Source: Ochotona curzoniae (lineage: Eukaryota; Chordata; Mammalia; Lagomorpha; Ochotonidae). Taken from it: 64,000 bases of DNA. The translations under genes were made by a program, and so were the position numbers. The notes beneath the pieces are model-generated. The model was given only the letters and a program-made list of their open reading frames with translations, made no database searches and was not told the origin of the DNA. Below, piece by piece: positions 1 to 11,400 of the stretch; position 1 is the stretch's first letter, and every line of letters begins with the position of its first letter. The stretch is from positions 10,734,501 through 10,798,500 of the forward strand of contig NW_024466607.1 of NCBI RefSeq assembly GCF_017591425.1, given 5' to 3'.

Positions 1-1620
1 CTGTCCACTTAAAATCATTCCATCCATTTTAAGAACATGCCATAGGCAACCCACTAGCCCTGAGATTTGTAGCTGAGCTCAACTGAGTCCATCCAGCATC
101 ATCAAAGCTACCTCACCAACCTGCACACACGAGCAAGATAACTCTTTGAAACACTGGGGCTTATGATTGCTCATTATGCAACATTATTGTGACAGTAGCT
201 ATACCAGCTAAAAAACCATAGTTTTACCAATTTAGATTCATTTTGTGTTGAAGATTAGTGAATTTCAAAAATAACCCAACTCACTTGTCAATGTGAAACT
301 ATTGAGCTAATTGTTTTAGACATTTCTCAACTTAAATATGAAACTTATTTAGTCAGCAGGTTTGGTGGGGGGCAGGGCAGGAGACCTTGTGTATATGTGT
401 GGGCATTAGTATTATCTCATAAAAGGTGCTCTATGCATTGAAAATTTTTGGTAAGATACTAAAGCACAGGGGACATGTGGTGTGTTCCTGTAAAAATAAC
501 TTTTTGCATGACAGCTGCTGTGTTTTCTCCCAGGGGAAGTGCTTCCCATGCAAAATTTGCATTTTACAGAACAGTTGGTTGTGTGAGCCTTCTGTCTCTG
601 TAACTGAGTTACAATGATGACAAAGTGCAGGTAGATGGAGCTGCATTTTAAGGCACTTTCTAACGGTTGGGAAACTTTTACTATTCATTTCATACACTGG
701 AAACTTCAAAAGAATTACCAGGAGGACTCAGTTTGGTAGAGACAAGCACTAGCATCCAGGGGGGTGGGGAGAAGTTTCGTATCAGAAGTTGTCACGTTTG
801 GTAGAGATGAAAGTTGGAACACAAACTTTTAGACTTTGAAGGTACAAGTTCTGATTCAACATCCTGGAGTGAGGCCCACGCCGCTAAATTTTCAACAAGC
901 TCCTGGTTGATAGCAGTGACACACCTCACACTTAGAGCAACAAAGTCCAACAGAGTTCCTCAAGGGATTCGCTGGTTATCACAGGACTGACCCGTTCATT
1001 AATGCCTAATCTGTCTTTTTTTTTTATCTTCCTTTTCTCGCCTCGCATCCCTCCCTCAGTTTGTACCCTGAGATTGCTTCCCAAATGAAGAACTCAATTC
1101 AGAGTCTGCCATGGGGAAACTCAAAACCAAAACAAGCCCTTTGTGTGTCATATATGTGTACGTCTGTCTTCCTCGCTTGCCCAAAGCCTCCTAAAGAGAT
1201 TTGTTCCCCATGTCCTACGCAGACTGCCATGGAGCAGGTGTTTGAAATGCACCTGCTTCACCCAGGCTGCCTCAGTGCATAGTCTCTTTCATGCCAATCC
1301 TGGGGTTCAGAGCGAGCAGTGCCCCTCATGCCAATCTTGTGGTTCAACATGAGCCTGCTCCCAACATTGAAGAGTGTGGGAAGAATCTCAACCAAGGCAG
1401 CACGGGCAGGTTCCACCAAACCTCTGCTTTCCCCTCATCCCTGGGACAACCTCAGATGACAATGCGTGGTTCAGGCACCTGCTCTCCAAAGTCCTCTACA
1501 AGCCTGTGTATTCTGATCCTCATGATCTCTGGGCCCCAGTGAGACATCAGCCACCTTGTCTCGGTTAGCTGTGTCACTTGCAATGCCATCACTGGGCTCC
1601 AAGTTAGCATATAATTTCTG
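1..1620. other. Intergenic sequence, nothing recognised
   Basis: AT-rich unique-looking sequence. No exon, RNA gene or repeat family could be recognised. The longest open frames (under 100 codons, several overlapping near 1061-1680 on both strands) show no known domain and look like chance. Confidence 0.5.
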
Positions 1621-1680
1621 GGGCCGGCAGTGTCTCAAACATAGCAAGTTAAGCTCCCAACTATGATGCCGGCATCCCAC
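1621..1680 (+). mobile_element. CSINE head fragment (old)
   Basis: Begins ggggccggcag and continues through a gcatcccacat segment, as the tRNA-like head of an old C-SINE does. It stops where an opposite-strand SINE begins, so it is a truncated or interrupted copy. Confidence 0.4.
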
Positions 1681-1682
1681 AT

Positions 1683-1915
1683 CACTCCCCAGAAGGCCGC
1701 AACAGCCAGACTGGGCCAGTCACAAGCCAGGAGGCTTCTTTGGGTCTCCTGCGTGAGTGCAGCGGCCCACAGACTTTCAACATCCTGCACTATTTTCCTA
1801 GGCCGTCAGCAGAGAGTGGAATCGGAAGTGGAGCAGCAGGGACTTGAATTAGTGCCCGTAAGGGATCGTGGCACTACAGGCAAAGGCTTATCCTGCTACA
1901 CCACAGTACCACGCC
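1683..1915 (-). mobile_element. CSINE, old copy
   Basis: Reverse-strand body landmarks are in order: a cccca-gaaggccgcaac stretch, an agccaggaggcttctttgggtctcc stretch in diverged form, then the reversed head near 1900. Divergence is high and the A-tail end is missing. Confidence 0.55.
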
Positions 1916-1950
1916 CTCTTACCCAACCTTTCAAATACAATGCTTTCTTT

Positions 1951-2285
1951 TTTTTTTTTTTTAAAGATTTATTTTTATTATTTTTTCATTGGAAAGGCGG
2001 ATATACAGAGAGGAGAGACAGAGAGGAAGATCCTCCGTCCGACGATTCACTCCCCAAGTGAGCGCAACGGCCGATACTATGCCGATCCGAAGCCAGGAGC
2101 CTCCTCCGGGTCTCCCACGCGGGTGCAGGGTCCCAAAGCCTTGGGCCGTCCTCGACTGCTTTTCCCAGGCCACAGGCAGGGAGCTGGAAGGGAAGCGGGG
2201 CTGCCGGGATTAGAACCGGCGCCCATATGGGATCCCGGGCGTGCAAGGCGAGGACCTTTAACCACTTGCGCCACCGCGCCGGGCC
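1951..2285 (-). mobile_element. CSINE, young full-length copy
   Basis: This is a reference copy of the family here. Read on the minus strand it starts gggcccggcgcggtggcgca, which contains a tRNA-type box A (TGGCGCAAGTGG). A box B-like GGTTCTAATCC follows, then the lagomorph-specific body and an A-rich tail with AATAAA-like units. It is flanked by a perfect 15-bp target-site duplication, tacaatgctttcttt, at 1936-1950 and 2286-2300. The C-SINE family is lagomorph-specific, transcribed by RNA polymerase III and mobilised by L1 proteins. The clean duplication and near-consensus body indicate recent insertion. Confidence 0.95.
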
Positions 2286-2300
2286 TACAATGCTTTCTTT

Positions 2301-3452
2301 AAAAAATATATATATATACAAGTGTCACAGGTCATCACTCCCTCCTGCCAACCTTTGCTTTGATAAACCACAGGAAAATCAAGATGCTGTAATTGACTTC
2401 TTGGACCATAGCCCAATGTCCCAGCCTGACCCATCTTTTCTCCGAATCCCTCTCCTTCCTTCCTTTGCCATAAGAAACAAACAAACAAAACTTGATAGCC
2501 CCAAAGTCAGAGTAAAAGTTTGAAAGAGTACAGATCATTCATGAGCAAAGATGGTCCCTTGGGTCGGGAGAAATTCAAGTATTTACATGAGTGTGGAATT
2601 TTTACCTTAAGGTGCGTTTTATCAATATCAATGATATATGGACAGCTGAGAGTAGGATATGTACATAGTTCACAAATGAATATACGTATTTTGGAGGGAT
2701 ACTGGCAAAGGGAGACTATCAATAACAAAACCCAGCAAGCTTCTTATCACTAAAATTCCAATCTAGCCAGTCCCCACCCCTACCCTTTTTGGGGTGATCC
2801 TGGCTCCCCTGACCTGACCAAATGCTTACAGGTGGAGAGGTAACCCTGACAGCCCTAACCTATTCATGCCCCGTTATTGGGGATGTAGAGTTCTGGGGTG
2901 TGTTTGAGTTTATCTCTGCAGGGAAACATTTTCTGTTGGTCTTGTCTGTGGCACAAGTTTCCAAGGCCAACAGACAGCTCTGTGGAGTGCACTATCAGCT
3001 CTACAGACCTTGTGCAAGTTCCAACTGTCTGTACCCTGTCACAGTCAGGACAATCTGGCATGGCCTGGGTGCCTCCCAGACGGCCTCTGCACGGTTGCCA
3101 AGGACTCGGGAACAGGTGAGAGTCACCTCGTCTCTGTGGCTGATCACATGATGAAGAGCATGCTGGCTCAGCCTTGCCGTGCTACCACCGTCAAGCGTGA
3201 GGTGACTGGACAGTGAGGTGCACGGTCACCGCGCTCACTCCCAGAGCACTACGGCAATTGTGGTTAGGCTGTGGACATGGCACATGCTTTCCATCTTCAA
3301 CATGCCCTGTCCTGCTTTCTAATAATGGTAGCAGTTGGCATGTTCAGAGCCTATCCTTTGTAAATTTATTTGATCTACTATTTCATTCACTTCAGAACAA
3401 ACCCCTGGAAAATCAGAATAAATATTTTTAAGGCTGGTCTTCTGAAATGGAA
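2301..3452. other. Intergenic sequence, nothing recognised
   Basis: Holds a short (TA)n run at 2306-2318 and otherwise unique-looking sequence. The longest open frame, 2822-3151 on the + strand (109 codons), has no recognisable domain. Confidence 0.5.
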
Positions 3453-3751
3453 GGCACACGAGGGCCAGCAATGTGGCATGATGGGTAAAGCCACCACCTG
3501 CAGCACTGCCATCCCATATGGGCACGGGTTTGATTTCTAGCTGCTCCCCTTCCAATCCATCTCCTTGCTAATGTGCCTTGGAAAGCAGTGGAGGGGGGCC
3601 AAGTGCCCAGGGGAGACCTGGATGAAACATTTATTTGGCTCCTGGCTGTTTGTGGCCATATGGGCAATGAATCAGTGGATGGAAGCTCGCTCATGCTCGC
3701 GCTCTCTCTCTCAAACTGATGGGTAAATTAAATCTTTTTTTTTTTAAGGCA
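3453..3751 (+). mobile_element. CSINE, old copy
   Basis: Full-length but diverged: gagggccagcaatgtggc head, catcccatatgggcac box region, gcctTGGAAAGCAGTGGAGG core, and a tail after a CT-rich run ending aaatctttttttttttaa. It belongs to an older subfamily than the gggcccggcgcgg copies. Confidence 0.75.
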
Positions 3752-4814
3752 GAGGGGCAGAACAAGCGTTCTTGGCCCTGAAAAGCACAGACTAGCCGCA
3801 GTGAATGCAGTGCACACTCTGAAAGAGCACTCCCGGCTCATCTGTAACCTGGGGCTCTGCAGAGCCACCTGGTGCAAATGGGATGCTGTCACAGGTCTGC
3901 AGTGTGGTGGGAAAGCCTGTTGTAGGCATTGTCAGAGTGGGGCTACCACCCTGCAGGGATTCCAGACACCAGCTCCTGATGAGGCCCTGTGTCCCTCCAT
4001 GGGCCACAAACCATTCCAAGCTAAGACCCTGCTCAACTCTGCTTGTCCCAGGTCTTATTCAGTCCCCTGCAACACCTCCTTTTGACATGGCTAATGCCCA
4101 CCCATCTTTCCAGAATGCTCAAGTCCAGTGTCACCTCCTCTGTGATGGCTGCAGATGGCCCTCCCCAGAACCACCCCCCTCCAGTCCAGGGAAATCTGGT
4201 GTGACCCAGACAATCAAACATGGCTGCATGCCGCTCACAATCTGGCTCACACCCACACTGGTCCAAGCCACTGGATCTATTTCCTGAGAAACCCCCAAGA
4301 CTGTGAATGTATGCTTATGGAAGCTAACGGTTTCTCATCTTTGACCTCTCTGCCGTAACCTATGCCTTGTTTTGGCACAGGCAGAAAACTGAAACCTTAC
4401 ACTTCACACAGAAAACAATCGACCACTCCAAACAGCAGATGTCACAGAAGGGACATTTCTGTGGAGCCTGAGAAAGTGGCAGAGGCGTCAGAAAGTGTTT
4501 CAGTCTGTTCCTGCTGCTGACAGACATCCGAGTCTGGGACATTTGCACACAATGCAAATTTATTTCTTAAGTTCTAAAGACAGCGGAAACGCAAGGTCAA
4601 GACACAGAAGGCCGAGTGCTTGGCAGGGCTTGCTTTCTGTTTCTACACTGGTGCCTTCTGCCTGTGTCTTTGCACGGCATACAAAGTGGGGGAACATACA
4701 ATGCCACTTCGAGAGTTCATGGGGAATAGAATCAAGAGGTCACTTCATTTTGGTGCAGAAATTTCTGAAGTCCACGCATAGTTCTCACGTGCCTGGATTT
4801 CAAAATTTGCATCC
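3752..4814. other. Intergenic sequence, nothing recognised
   Basis: Moderately GC-rich unique sequence. An open frame at 3883-4287 (134 codons, +) overlaps others on both strands and has no known domain; I treat it as noncoding. Confidence 0.5.
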
Positions 4815-5112
4815 AAACTTATCTTCTATTTATTTGAAAAGCTGAGTGACAGAGAGGGGAAGGCAGACAGAAAGAAATCTTTCATCTATCTGGGGTTCAA
4901 TCCCCAAGTGATCGCAACAGCCAGAGCTGGGCCAGGTCAAAGCCGGGCACCAGGGAGTCTATCCTGCTAATCTGCATGACTGCCGGGGACCCAAGTGCTC
5001 GCTTCCAGGAGCACGGGCAGGAGGCAGAAGTGCAATAGCCAGGGCTCAAACTGGCACCAGGAGCAGCCGGCATGGCAGAAGGTGGCAGACGCTGCAATAC
5101 CAGCTCCTGAAG
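4815..5112 (-). mobile_element. CSINE, old copy
   Basis: Reverse-strand old copy: tatttatttgaaaagctgagtgacagagagg tail side, ccccaagtgatcgcaacagcc body, and the head side rich in gccggcatgg. The central part is rearranged or strongly diverged. Confidence 0.6.
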
Positions 5113-5937
5113 TACCCTCAAAGACTCCCTCAAATCCTCTTGTAAGGGCACTAATCGTATTCCTGAGGGTTTTACCATGACCCAAGCACTTTTCTGAAAC
5201 CTCTGTCTCTTAATACTGCTGTCCCAGGGATTAAGGTTTCAGGTGAGCTCTGGAGAGACAAGAACATGCGAAGCATAACACAGCGTAACCGCCTAATAAC
5301 TGGAAGCCCAACTTGGATGCGCCTGTTCTTTGTAAGTCCTCTCCCCACTGGGTTCTCCAGATGGTCTGTCTCCAGCTGTGCTCAGTGTCCGTCTCTCTGG
5401 CCTCCTTCCGGACAGCTGGCCCCCAGACAAACATGCGGGACACTGTGTCAGCACCCTGGCCGTATGCCCCAGCTGGATGCCTGAACTGTGCTTGCCAATG
5501 AGTGCCCTCCCAGCGTCCCAGTTCACGCAAGCAGAGAAATCTCAGTGCATCTGCTTTTTTCTGCTAACGGGGCAGGGATGTCCCCACAGCTAATTGCAGT
5601 AATGACACAGAAAGTAACGTGCTTCCTTGGAAAAGCCAGATTTGGCTTGTGTGACTGGGTAGTCAGCACAGATGCACAACTGTTTCTGAAAGAGTGTGAA
5701 GGTCTCCACTTTGCCCGTTCAAAAACGTCACATGAAATTCCCTTCCGCAGTTACCATAAAAAAATACAGTCGCGGCTCAGACAGGCGACAGCGACTGACG
5801 TGCTTTTATTTATTTTGAAATGATACCAAGAAGCAGCGACCCTGCCCTCCAAGCTCATCACCACCACTCAGAGCCCCTGCATCTGTTCAGGAGGGTTCTT
5901 AGTCAAAAGGCCTCCTCTTCCGCGCCAAAGTGTAGGG
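5113..5937. other. Intergenic sequence, nothing recognised
   Basis: Unique-looking sequence. The 111-codon frame at 5488-5823 has no recognisable domain and no splice context to support it. Confidence 0.5.
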
Positions 5938-6062
5938 AAGGGGATGGGTGAGAGGAGGAGAGGAAGGGGAGGGGTGAGAGGAGGAGAGGAAGGGGAGGGG
6001 TGAGAGGAGGAGAGGAAGGGGAGGGGTGAGAGGAGGAGAGGAAGCGGGTGGGGAGGGATGAG
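5938..6062. repeat. Purine-rich minisatellite, 26-bp unit
   Basis: Four copies of a 26-bp unit start at 5946, 5972, 5998 and 6024. The unit reads gggtgagaggaggagaggaa followed by ggggag. The + strand is almost pure purine from about 5934 to 6111, apart from a single T per unit. Such sequence can form triplex or G-quadruplex structures. Confidence 0.9.
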
Positions 6063-6111
6063 AAGGAAAGGGGGAAAAGGGAGAGAAGGAAAAGAGAAGA
6101 CGAGAATGCAG

Positions 6112-6661
6112 TACTGACTGCTCACTTGAGATTTTTGTGGTCCTCAACTTAAAAGTGAGTCTCAATAATAGCAGAAATACTGCACGTAAAAAAGCACCTT
6201 ACACTAACTCAGTCATCGCAAGCTGTTACTATTTTTGCCACAGGACTACTTTTAATGTTTGGTTATCTGAGATCCAATCCTGTGATAAGAAGAAAGGAAT
6301 CTTAATCTTAGGTAAGGTTTAACCAGTATTATGAATCCAATAAACACAGAAATTATTCCCAAAAACCTAAGATCCAATTCCAAGTCTTCAACATGTATAC
6401 TCAGTGCCTAAAACTGATAGGATATGAAGTGCATGGTATCCATTAGGCAAAACTGCAGGAGGACCTAACGCCACAGGTTATTACCAGGGCTCAGCAGCTC
6501 TGTGATGCAAGGGTATTGTTGGCATGGAATTACATAGTATGGTGGGCAGACTATGATATGGATATACAAAATATGTTTTCAAGTAGTGGTTCAATTAAAA
6601 TAATTAATAGAGTTAATAACACAGCTCATCTAAAAAAGTGGGCTTAAAAAAAAAGTTCAGG
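6112..6661. other. Intergenic AT-rich sequence
   Basis: AT-rich, with no gene or repeat family recognised. Confidence 0.5.
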
Positions 6662-6872
6662 GTAAGGCTGGACCGGAAGCAGAGTGGCAGACGTAAACTG
6701 GCAATCTGATTGTGGGTCCAGTCCAATCACTTGGGCCAGCACACTTCCTCCCTGGGTGTCCGCCCGTATGAAGCTGGAGCAGGAGTCAGAGCCAGCTGTT
6801 GAGCCCAGGCAGCCTGTCGTGGTGTGCGGGCGTGCTAGCCGCTGTCTTAACCACTGCGACAAGTGCTCACTA
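6662..6872 (-). mobile_element. CSINE, old degraded copy
   Basis: Only the head-proximal half is recognisable on the minus strand: an agctggagcaggagtcagagcc stretch, then gctagccgctgtcttaaccactgcgacaagtgct, which is the reverse of a C-SINE head. The tail side is lost. Confidence 0.45.
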
Positions 6873-7115
6873 ATGAGTACGAACACTTTGCCTGTTTTTA
6901 TAACTGGACTCTGTCGGGTTTTTTTTTTTTTTTTTTTTTTTGGTTATTGAGTGGTATCTATTCTCAATCCCAGAGTCTTTTACAGAATAAAATTTGTTTT
7001 CTCACTTGTCATAAATTATACTGAGTACCATTTTGTCACTCAAAATACCAATGACATTCTTTTCAAATCTAGAAAAAAAACATGTTAAGTTCATATGCAA
7101 AAACAAGAAACACTG

Positions 7116-7455
7116 GGGAACCAAGTGCAGTAGTCTAGTGGCCAAAGTTTGACCTTGAATGCACGGGATCCTATACGGGCGCTGGTTCTAATCCCAGCGA
7201 CCCTGCTTCCCATCCAGCTCCCTTGTGGCTTGGGAAAGCAGTCAAGGATGGCCTAAAGCCTTGGAACTCTGCACCCGTGTGCATGACCTGGAAGAGGCAG
7301 CTGGCTCCTGGCTCCAGACCGGCTCAGGTCTGACCATTGCAGCTACTTAGGGAGTGAATCAATGGACAGAAGATCTTTCTCTCTGTCTTTCCTCCTCTCT
7401 GTATATCTGATTTTCCAATAAAAACAAATTCCAATTAAAAAAAAAAAAAAAACAA
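7116..7455 (+). mobile_element. CSINE, middle-aged copy
   Basis: Full-length copy inserted in the L1. Its left duplication, aaaaacaagaaacactg (7099-7115), recurs at 7791-7807. That is beyond the next SINE, which therefore landed in this copy's A-tail later. Confidence 0.9.
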
Positions 7456-7790
7456 GGGCCCGGCGCGGTGGCGCAAGTGGTTAAAGGTCCTCGCCTTGCA
7501 CGCCCGGGATCCCATATGGGCGCCGGTTCTAATCCCGGCAGCCCCGCTTCCCTTCCAGCTCCCTGCCTGTGGCCTGGGAAAGCAGTCGAGGACGGCCCAA
7601 AGCTTTGGGAACCTGCACCCACGTGGGAGACCCTGAAGAGGCTCCTGGCTTCGGATCGGCATAGTATCGGCCCGCTGCGCTCACTTGGGGAGTGAATCAT
7701 CGGATGGAAGATCTTCCTCTCTGTCTCTCCTCTCTGTATATCCGCCTTTCCAATGAAAAAATAATAAAAATAAATCTTTAAAAAAAAAAA
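7456..7790 (+). mobile_element. CSINE, young copy nested in the preceding SINE's tail
   Basis: Near-identical to the 1951-2285 copy, with an intact box A and box B region and an A15 tail. It sits in the A-tail/duplication junction of the 7116 copy, giving a clear order of insertion: L1, then the 7116 SINE, then this one. Confidence 0.95.
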
Positions 7791-9221
7791 AAAAACAAGA
7801 AACACTGAGTAGCCAACGGAATCTAAAAATCAAAACAGAAAACATAATTCCAAACATGAAGACAGCCTGGTACTGGCACAAAACAGTAGAGACATGGACT
7901 AACGGGACAGTATAGAATTCCCCCGCCCTCTTTAATCCACACACCTATAACTAATCAATATTTAACAAGCTAAAATCAATCCCTGGAAAAAGAACAGCCT
8001 CTTCAAGAAATGGTTTTGGGAAAACTGGAGCTGCATGTGCCAAAGAGTGAAACAACAGCCCCACCTTAAACTGCACACGAAAATCATGTCAAAATGAACC
8101 AAAGATCTAAACCTACAAGCTGACGCCATGAGATGAGCAGAGGAGAGCATCAGGAAAGCTCTGCTACACACTGGGAGAGGCAGAGACTTCCCGGGAAGGC
8201 CCCAGGAGCACAGGCAGCAAACCCAGCATCAAAACCAAAAGGGATGACGCCAAGCTAAGGCTCCCGTGCTGCGGAGGGGGCTCCCAAGTGAAGAGCAACT
8301 CGGAGAGGGACAAAGTGCAAGCCACACAACTGAAAAGGATCAGGAGTCAGGACCGCGAGGGCTCAAGCAGCTCAACAACAAAACAATCCGGTCATAAAAT
8401 GGCAAAGAACATAAATAGTTTTTTTTTCAGATCGATAAAAGTGATTTTTTACTATACAGGAACAATGTTGCATATACTTAAGATTTTTTTTTTTAAATAA
8501 ATGACCTAGCAATAAAGATGAACAAATTGCTAATGACACACTCTGGAAACAAATGCAAGACAAAATATATCGTACTATCTGTTTCAATGTGTGTAGGAAA
8601 ATTGCTTTCCTAGCGTACTCTTGATAGATTTAGGTTATATATAACCTCTTAGGGATTAAAAGCAAGCATTTCTTCCAGGATGAACCCTAAACATCTGGGA
8701 GATGCAAATAAAAACCACCATGAGTAATCACCTCGGCTCAGGTGGGAGGCTGTCATCCAGAAGGAAAAGGTGCCCGCATCCACCGCCGGGGGAATGGACG
8801 CTGGTACAGTCATTACGCAAGACTGTATGAAGAGACTTCCGACTTCTCAACAGAGCCGCCGTACGAGCCAGCAATCCCACCGCTGGGGACTCGCCCAGAG
8901 TGAAACCGGCACGGAAAGGACCCCGTGCTTAGAACAACTCAACTCGCAGTAGCTAAGACGTGGAGTCAACACAGATGTAATCATCGGATTCTGGATAAAG
9001 AAAATGTCTACATATACACTACGAAGTGCTACTCAGCTATAAAAAAAAAATGAAATCCAGTCTTTTGCAACATGATAGATTTAACAGGAAACCATTATGC
9101 TTAGTGAAATAAGAAAGCCCCCAGGGGACAAAGATCACATTCTCTGATGTGTGAGAGCTAATGCAGAATGGCACCCCCAAAGGGGTACAGAATGAAATGG
9201 AACTCTTGTGATTTGTTGTTT

Positions 9222-9545
9222 CTATTTTTAAAGATTCCTTTACTTTTACTGGGAAGACAGACAGACAGAGGGGAGGAAAGACAGAGGAGGATCTTCCTTC
9301 CGATGATTCACTCCCCAAGCGGCCGCAATGGCTGGAACTGAGCTGATCCAAAGCCAGGAGCCTCTTCTGAGTCTCCTATGCGGGTGCAGGGTCCCAAGGC
9401 TCTGCGCTGTCCTCGACTGCTTTCCCAGGCCACAGGCAGGGAGCTGGATGGGAAGTGGAGCTGCCAGGATTACAACTGGTGCCCATATTGGATCCCAGTA
9501 CATTCAAGGCGAGGACTTTTAGCCACTAGGCTATTGCACTGGGCC
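9222..9545 (-). mobile_element. CSINE in L1 3' UTR
   Basis: Tail side atttttaaagattcctttac at the left, head side ctattgcactgggcc at the right. Similar flanks at 9209-9221 (gatttgttgttt) and from 9547 (ggattgttgttt) look like an aged target duplication. Confidence 0.9.
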
Positions 9546-9802
9546 TGGATTGTTGTTTTTGGGCTCTTATTTCAACTCTTGTGGAACTGTGGGGTTTCTT
9601 TTTATTTGTTGAATGTTATGGTTAGTAGTGTATCAAGCCTGTGATTAGAGAATGGATTGAAATCATATTTTTCAAAGATTAAAGGAAAACAAGGAAGGAG
9701 GACTGGGAAGGGAGGGGAGTGGGAGGGAAGTATGGTTACCTTCTTAGAACTGCACCTATAAAACATGGAAAACCTGTTCTCTTTACTTAAAAAATTAACC
9801 CT

Positions 9803-10132
9803 GGGCCCAGCAGCGTGGCCTAGCGGCTAAAGTCCTCGCCTTGAATGCCCCAGGATCCCATATGGGCACCGGTTCTAATCCCGGCAGCTCCACTTCCCAT
9901 CCAGCTCCCTGCCTGTGGCCTGGGAAAGCAGTGGAGGACAGCCCAAAGCTTTGGGACCCTGCACCCTTGTGGGAGATCTGGAGGAAGCTCCTGGCTCCTG
10001 GCTTTGGATGGGTGCAGCAGTGGCTGTTGCAGTCACTTGGGGAGTGAATCATCAGACAGCAGATCTTCCTCTCTGTCTCTCCTCCTCTCTGTATCTGACT
10101 TTGCGATAAAAATTAAAAATTAAAAAAAAAAA
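9803..10132 (+). mobile_element. CSINE at the junction of two L1 fragments
   Basis: Head gggcccagcagcgtggcctagcgg, intact body, and a tail of repeated aaaatt units. It belongs to the gggcccagc subfamily. It separates the L1 3' end at 9780 from another L1 fragment beginning at 10133. Confidence 0.92.
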
Positions 10133-11085
10133 GAAATGGGCAAGGGAAATGAGTAGGCATTATTCAAAAGGACAAATTCAAATGGTTAATAGACATACGA
10201 AAAGTGCCCAGGCTCTCTTAAGTATTAGGGAATAAAAACTACATTGTGGTTCAATCCAACTCCAGTGAGAATGGCCTATATACAAAAATAAAGCAGTAAC
10301 AACTGCTGGCGAGGAAGGGAAGTGGGGCGGGGTAAGGTACCCTACTCCACTGCCGGTGGGAGTAGCTTAGTGAGGCCACCACGGAGACTCAGACAACAGA
10401 ACTGATCACCCATAGGATGCAGCTGTCCCGCTTCCTGGGAGTGTACACAAATGAAGTGAAATCTGCATATGAGTAGGTGAACTGAAACTCTATATTCATA
10501 GTAGTCCAATTTATAATGGAAACACTGATGCCCATCAAAAGAGGAATGGATAAAGACACTGTGGTACGAAGACTTTATGCAATGCTACCCATTCATTAAA
10601 AAAAAGAAATAAAGAAAGAAATCCTACCATTTGCAACAAGACGGTCCCAAGTGGAGATCCTTATGCTTAGTGAAATAAGCCAGTCCCCAAAGGGCAAATG
10701 TCCTATGCTGTCTCTGATATGACAGCCTTTATGCAAAAATAAAACAGCTATAGGTAACCACATATACACACACCTCCTCATGGATGAAGCGCGTAACAGA
10801 GACTAGCACATCGGGAAGCAAAGACACGCTGCAGCTCATGTCTCCACTCCTGAATAACGAAGTCCTCAGTCAGACACTGAAGTCTGCCTGTATAGAATGA
10901 TACTAGATTTTCTACCTTCATCTATACCTATAAACAGCAGAAAGTTCAACTTTTTCACTGTTACTGAGGGACTATACTACGGTGCTAACCTGCAGTAAAA
11001 CGGCATGGGGAAAAATTTAAGGGGAAGGGAAGAACCCCTATGCCTTCAAAACTGCATCATGGAAAAGAAAAAAAAAAAAACAATG
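10133..11085 (+). mobile_element. L1 ORF2 3' end and 3' UTR fragment
   Basis: Follows L1 ORF2 3' landmarks: ggcattattcaaaaggac, aggaatggataaagacactgtgg, then ttatgcttagtgaaataagcc. The 3' UTR ends in an A-run at 11068-11080. Its 3' UTR differs from that of the fragment ending at 9780, so it is a separate insertion or subfamily. Frames are disrupted. Confidence 0.75.
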
Positions 11086-11120
11086 TAATGCATGGAAGAG
11101 CTTATAAGTCTGAGAATGCA

Positions 11121-11400
11121 GAGCCCAGCATGGTAGCCTAGTGGCTAAATCCTCAACTTGCACCGCCGGGATCCCCTATGGGCACAGTTCTAATCCCGGC
11201 AGCCCCGCTTTGCATTAAGCTGTGGCCTGGGAAAGCGGCTGCAGACAGCCCAAAGCCTGACCCTGACCCGCGTGGGAGATGTGGCCCCTGACTGACTCAG
11301 CTCTGGCCGTTGCGGTCACTTGGGGAGTGAGTCAGCAGACAGAAGATCTTCCTCTCTGCATATCTGACTTCCCATAAAAATAAAATAAATCTAAAAAAGA
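11121..11400 (+). mobile_element. CSINE with internal deletions
   Basis: Head agcccagcatggtagcctagtgg. The body lacks several short segments: the ccagctccctgcctg and cttggg regions are shortened. The copy is about 50 bp shorter than full length and ends ataaaataaatct. Confidence 0.85.

Larger units (their letters stand above)
7030..9780 (+). mobile_element. L1 3' fragment (ORF2 end plus 3' UTR), interrupted
   Basis: From 7035 the sequence follows L1 ORF2 (aaaataccaatgacattctt). It resumes after two nested SINEs at 7808 with the tactggcacaaaacagtagagacatgg and ctggaaaaagaacagcctcttc landmarks. The 3' end carries the G-rich polypurine stretch typical of L1 3' UTRs (9690-9732). The 5' part is truncated. 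A SINE interrupts the 3' UTR at 9222-9545. The stretch at about 8415-8672 does not follow L1 and looks like foreign sequence. All frames are broken, so it cannot retrotranspose. Confidence 0.8.

Noticed and set aside
5868..6165. Proline/serine/leucine repeat peptide on the minus strand
   Set aside because: Antisense reading of the purine-rich minisatellite.
7359..7805. 148-codon open frame on the minus strand, and similar frames at 1986-2321, 20356-20913, 22641-23141 and others
   Set aside because: They lie in young CSINE copies, recur with the same peptide at each copy and have no coding function; the SINE body simply lacks stops in several frames.
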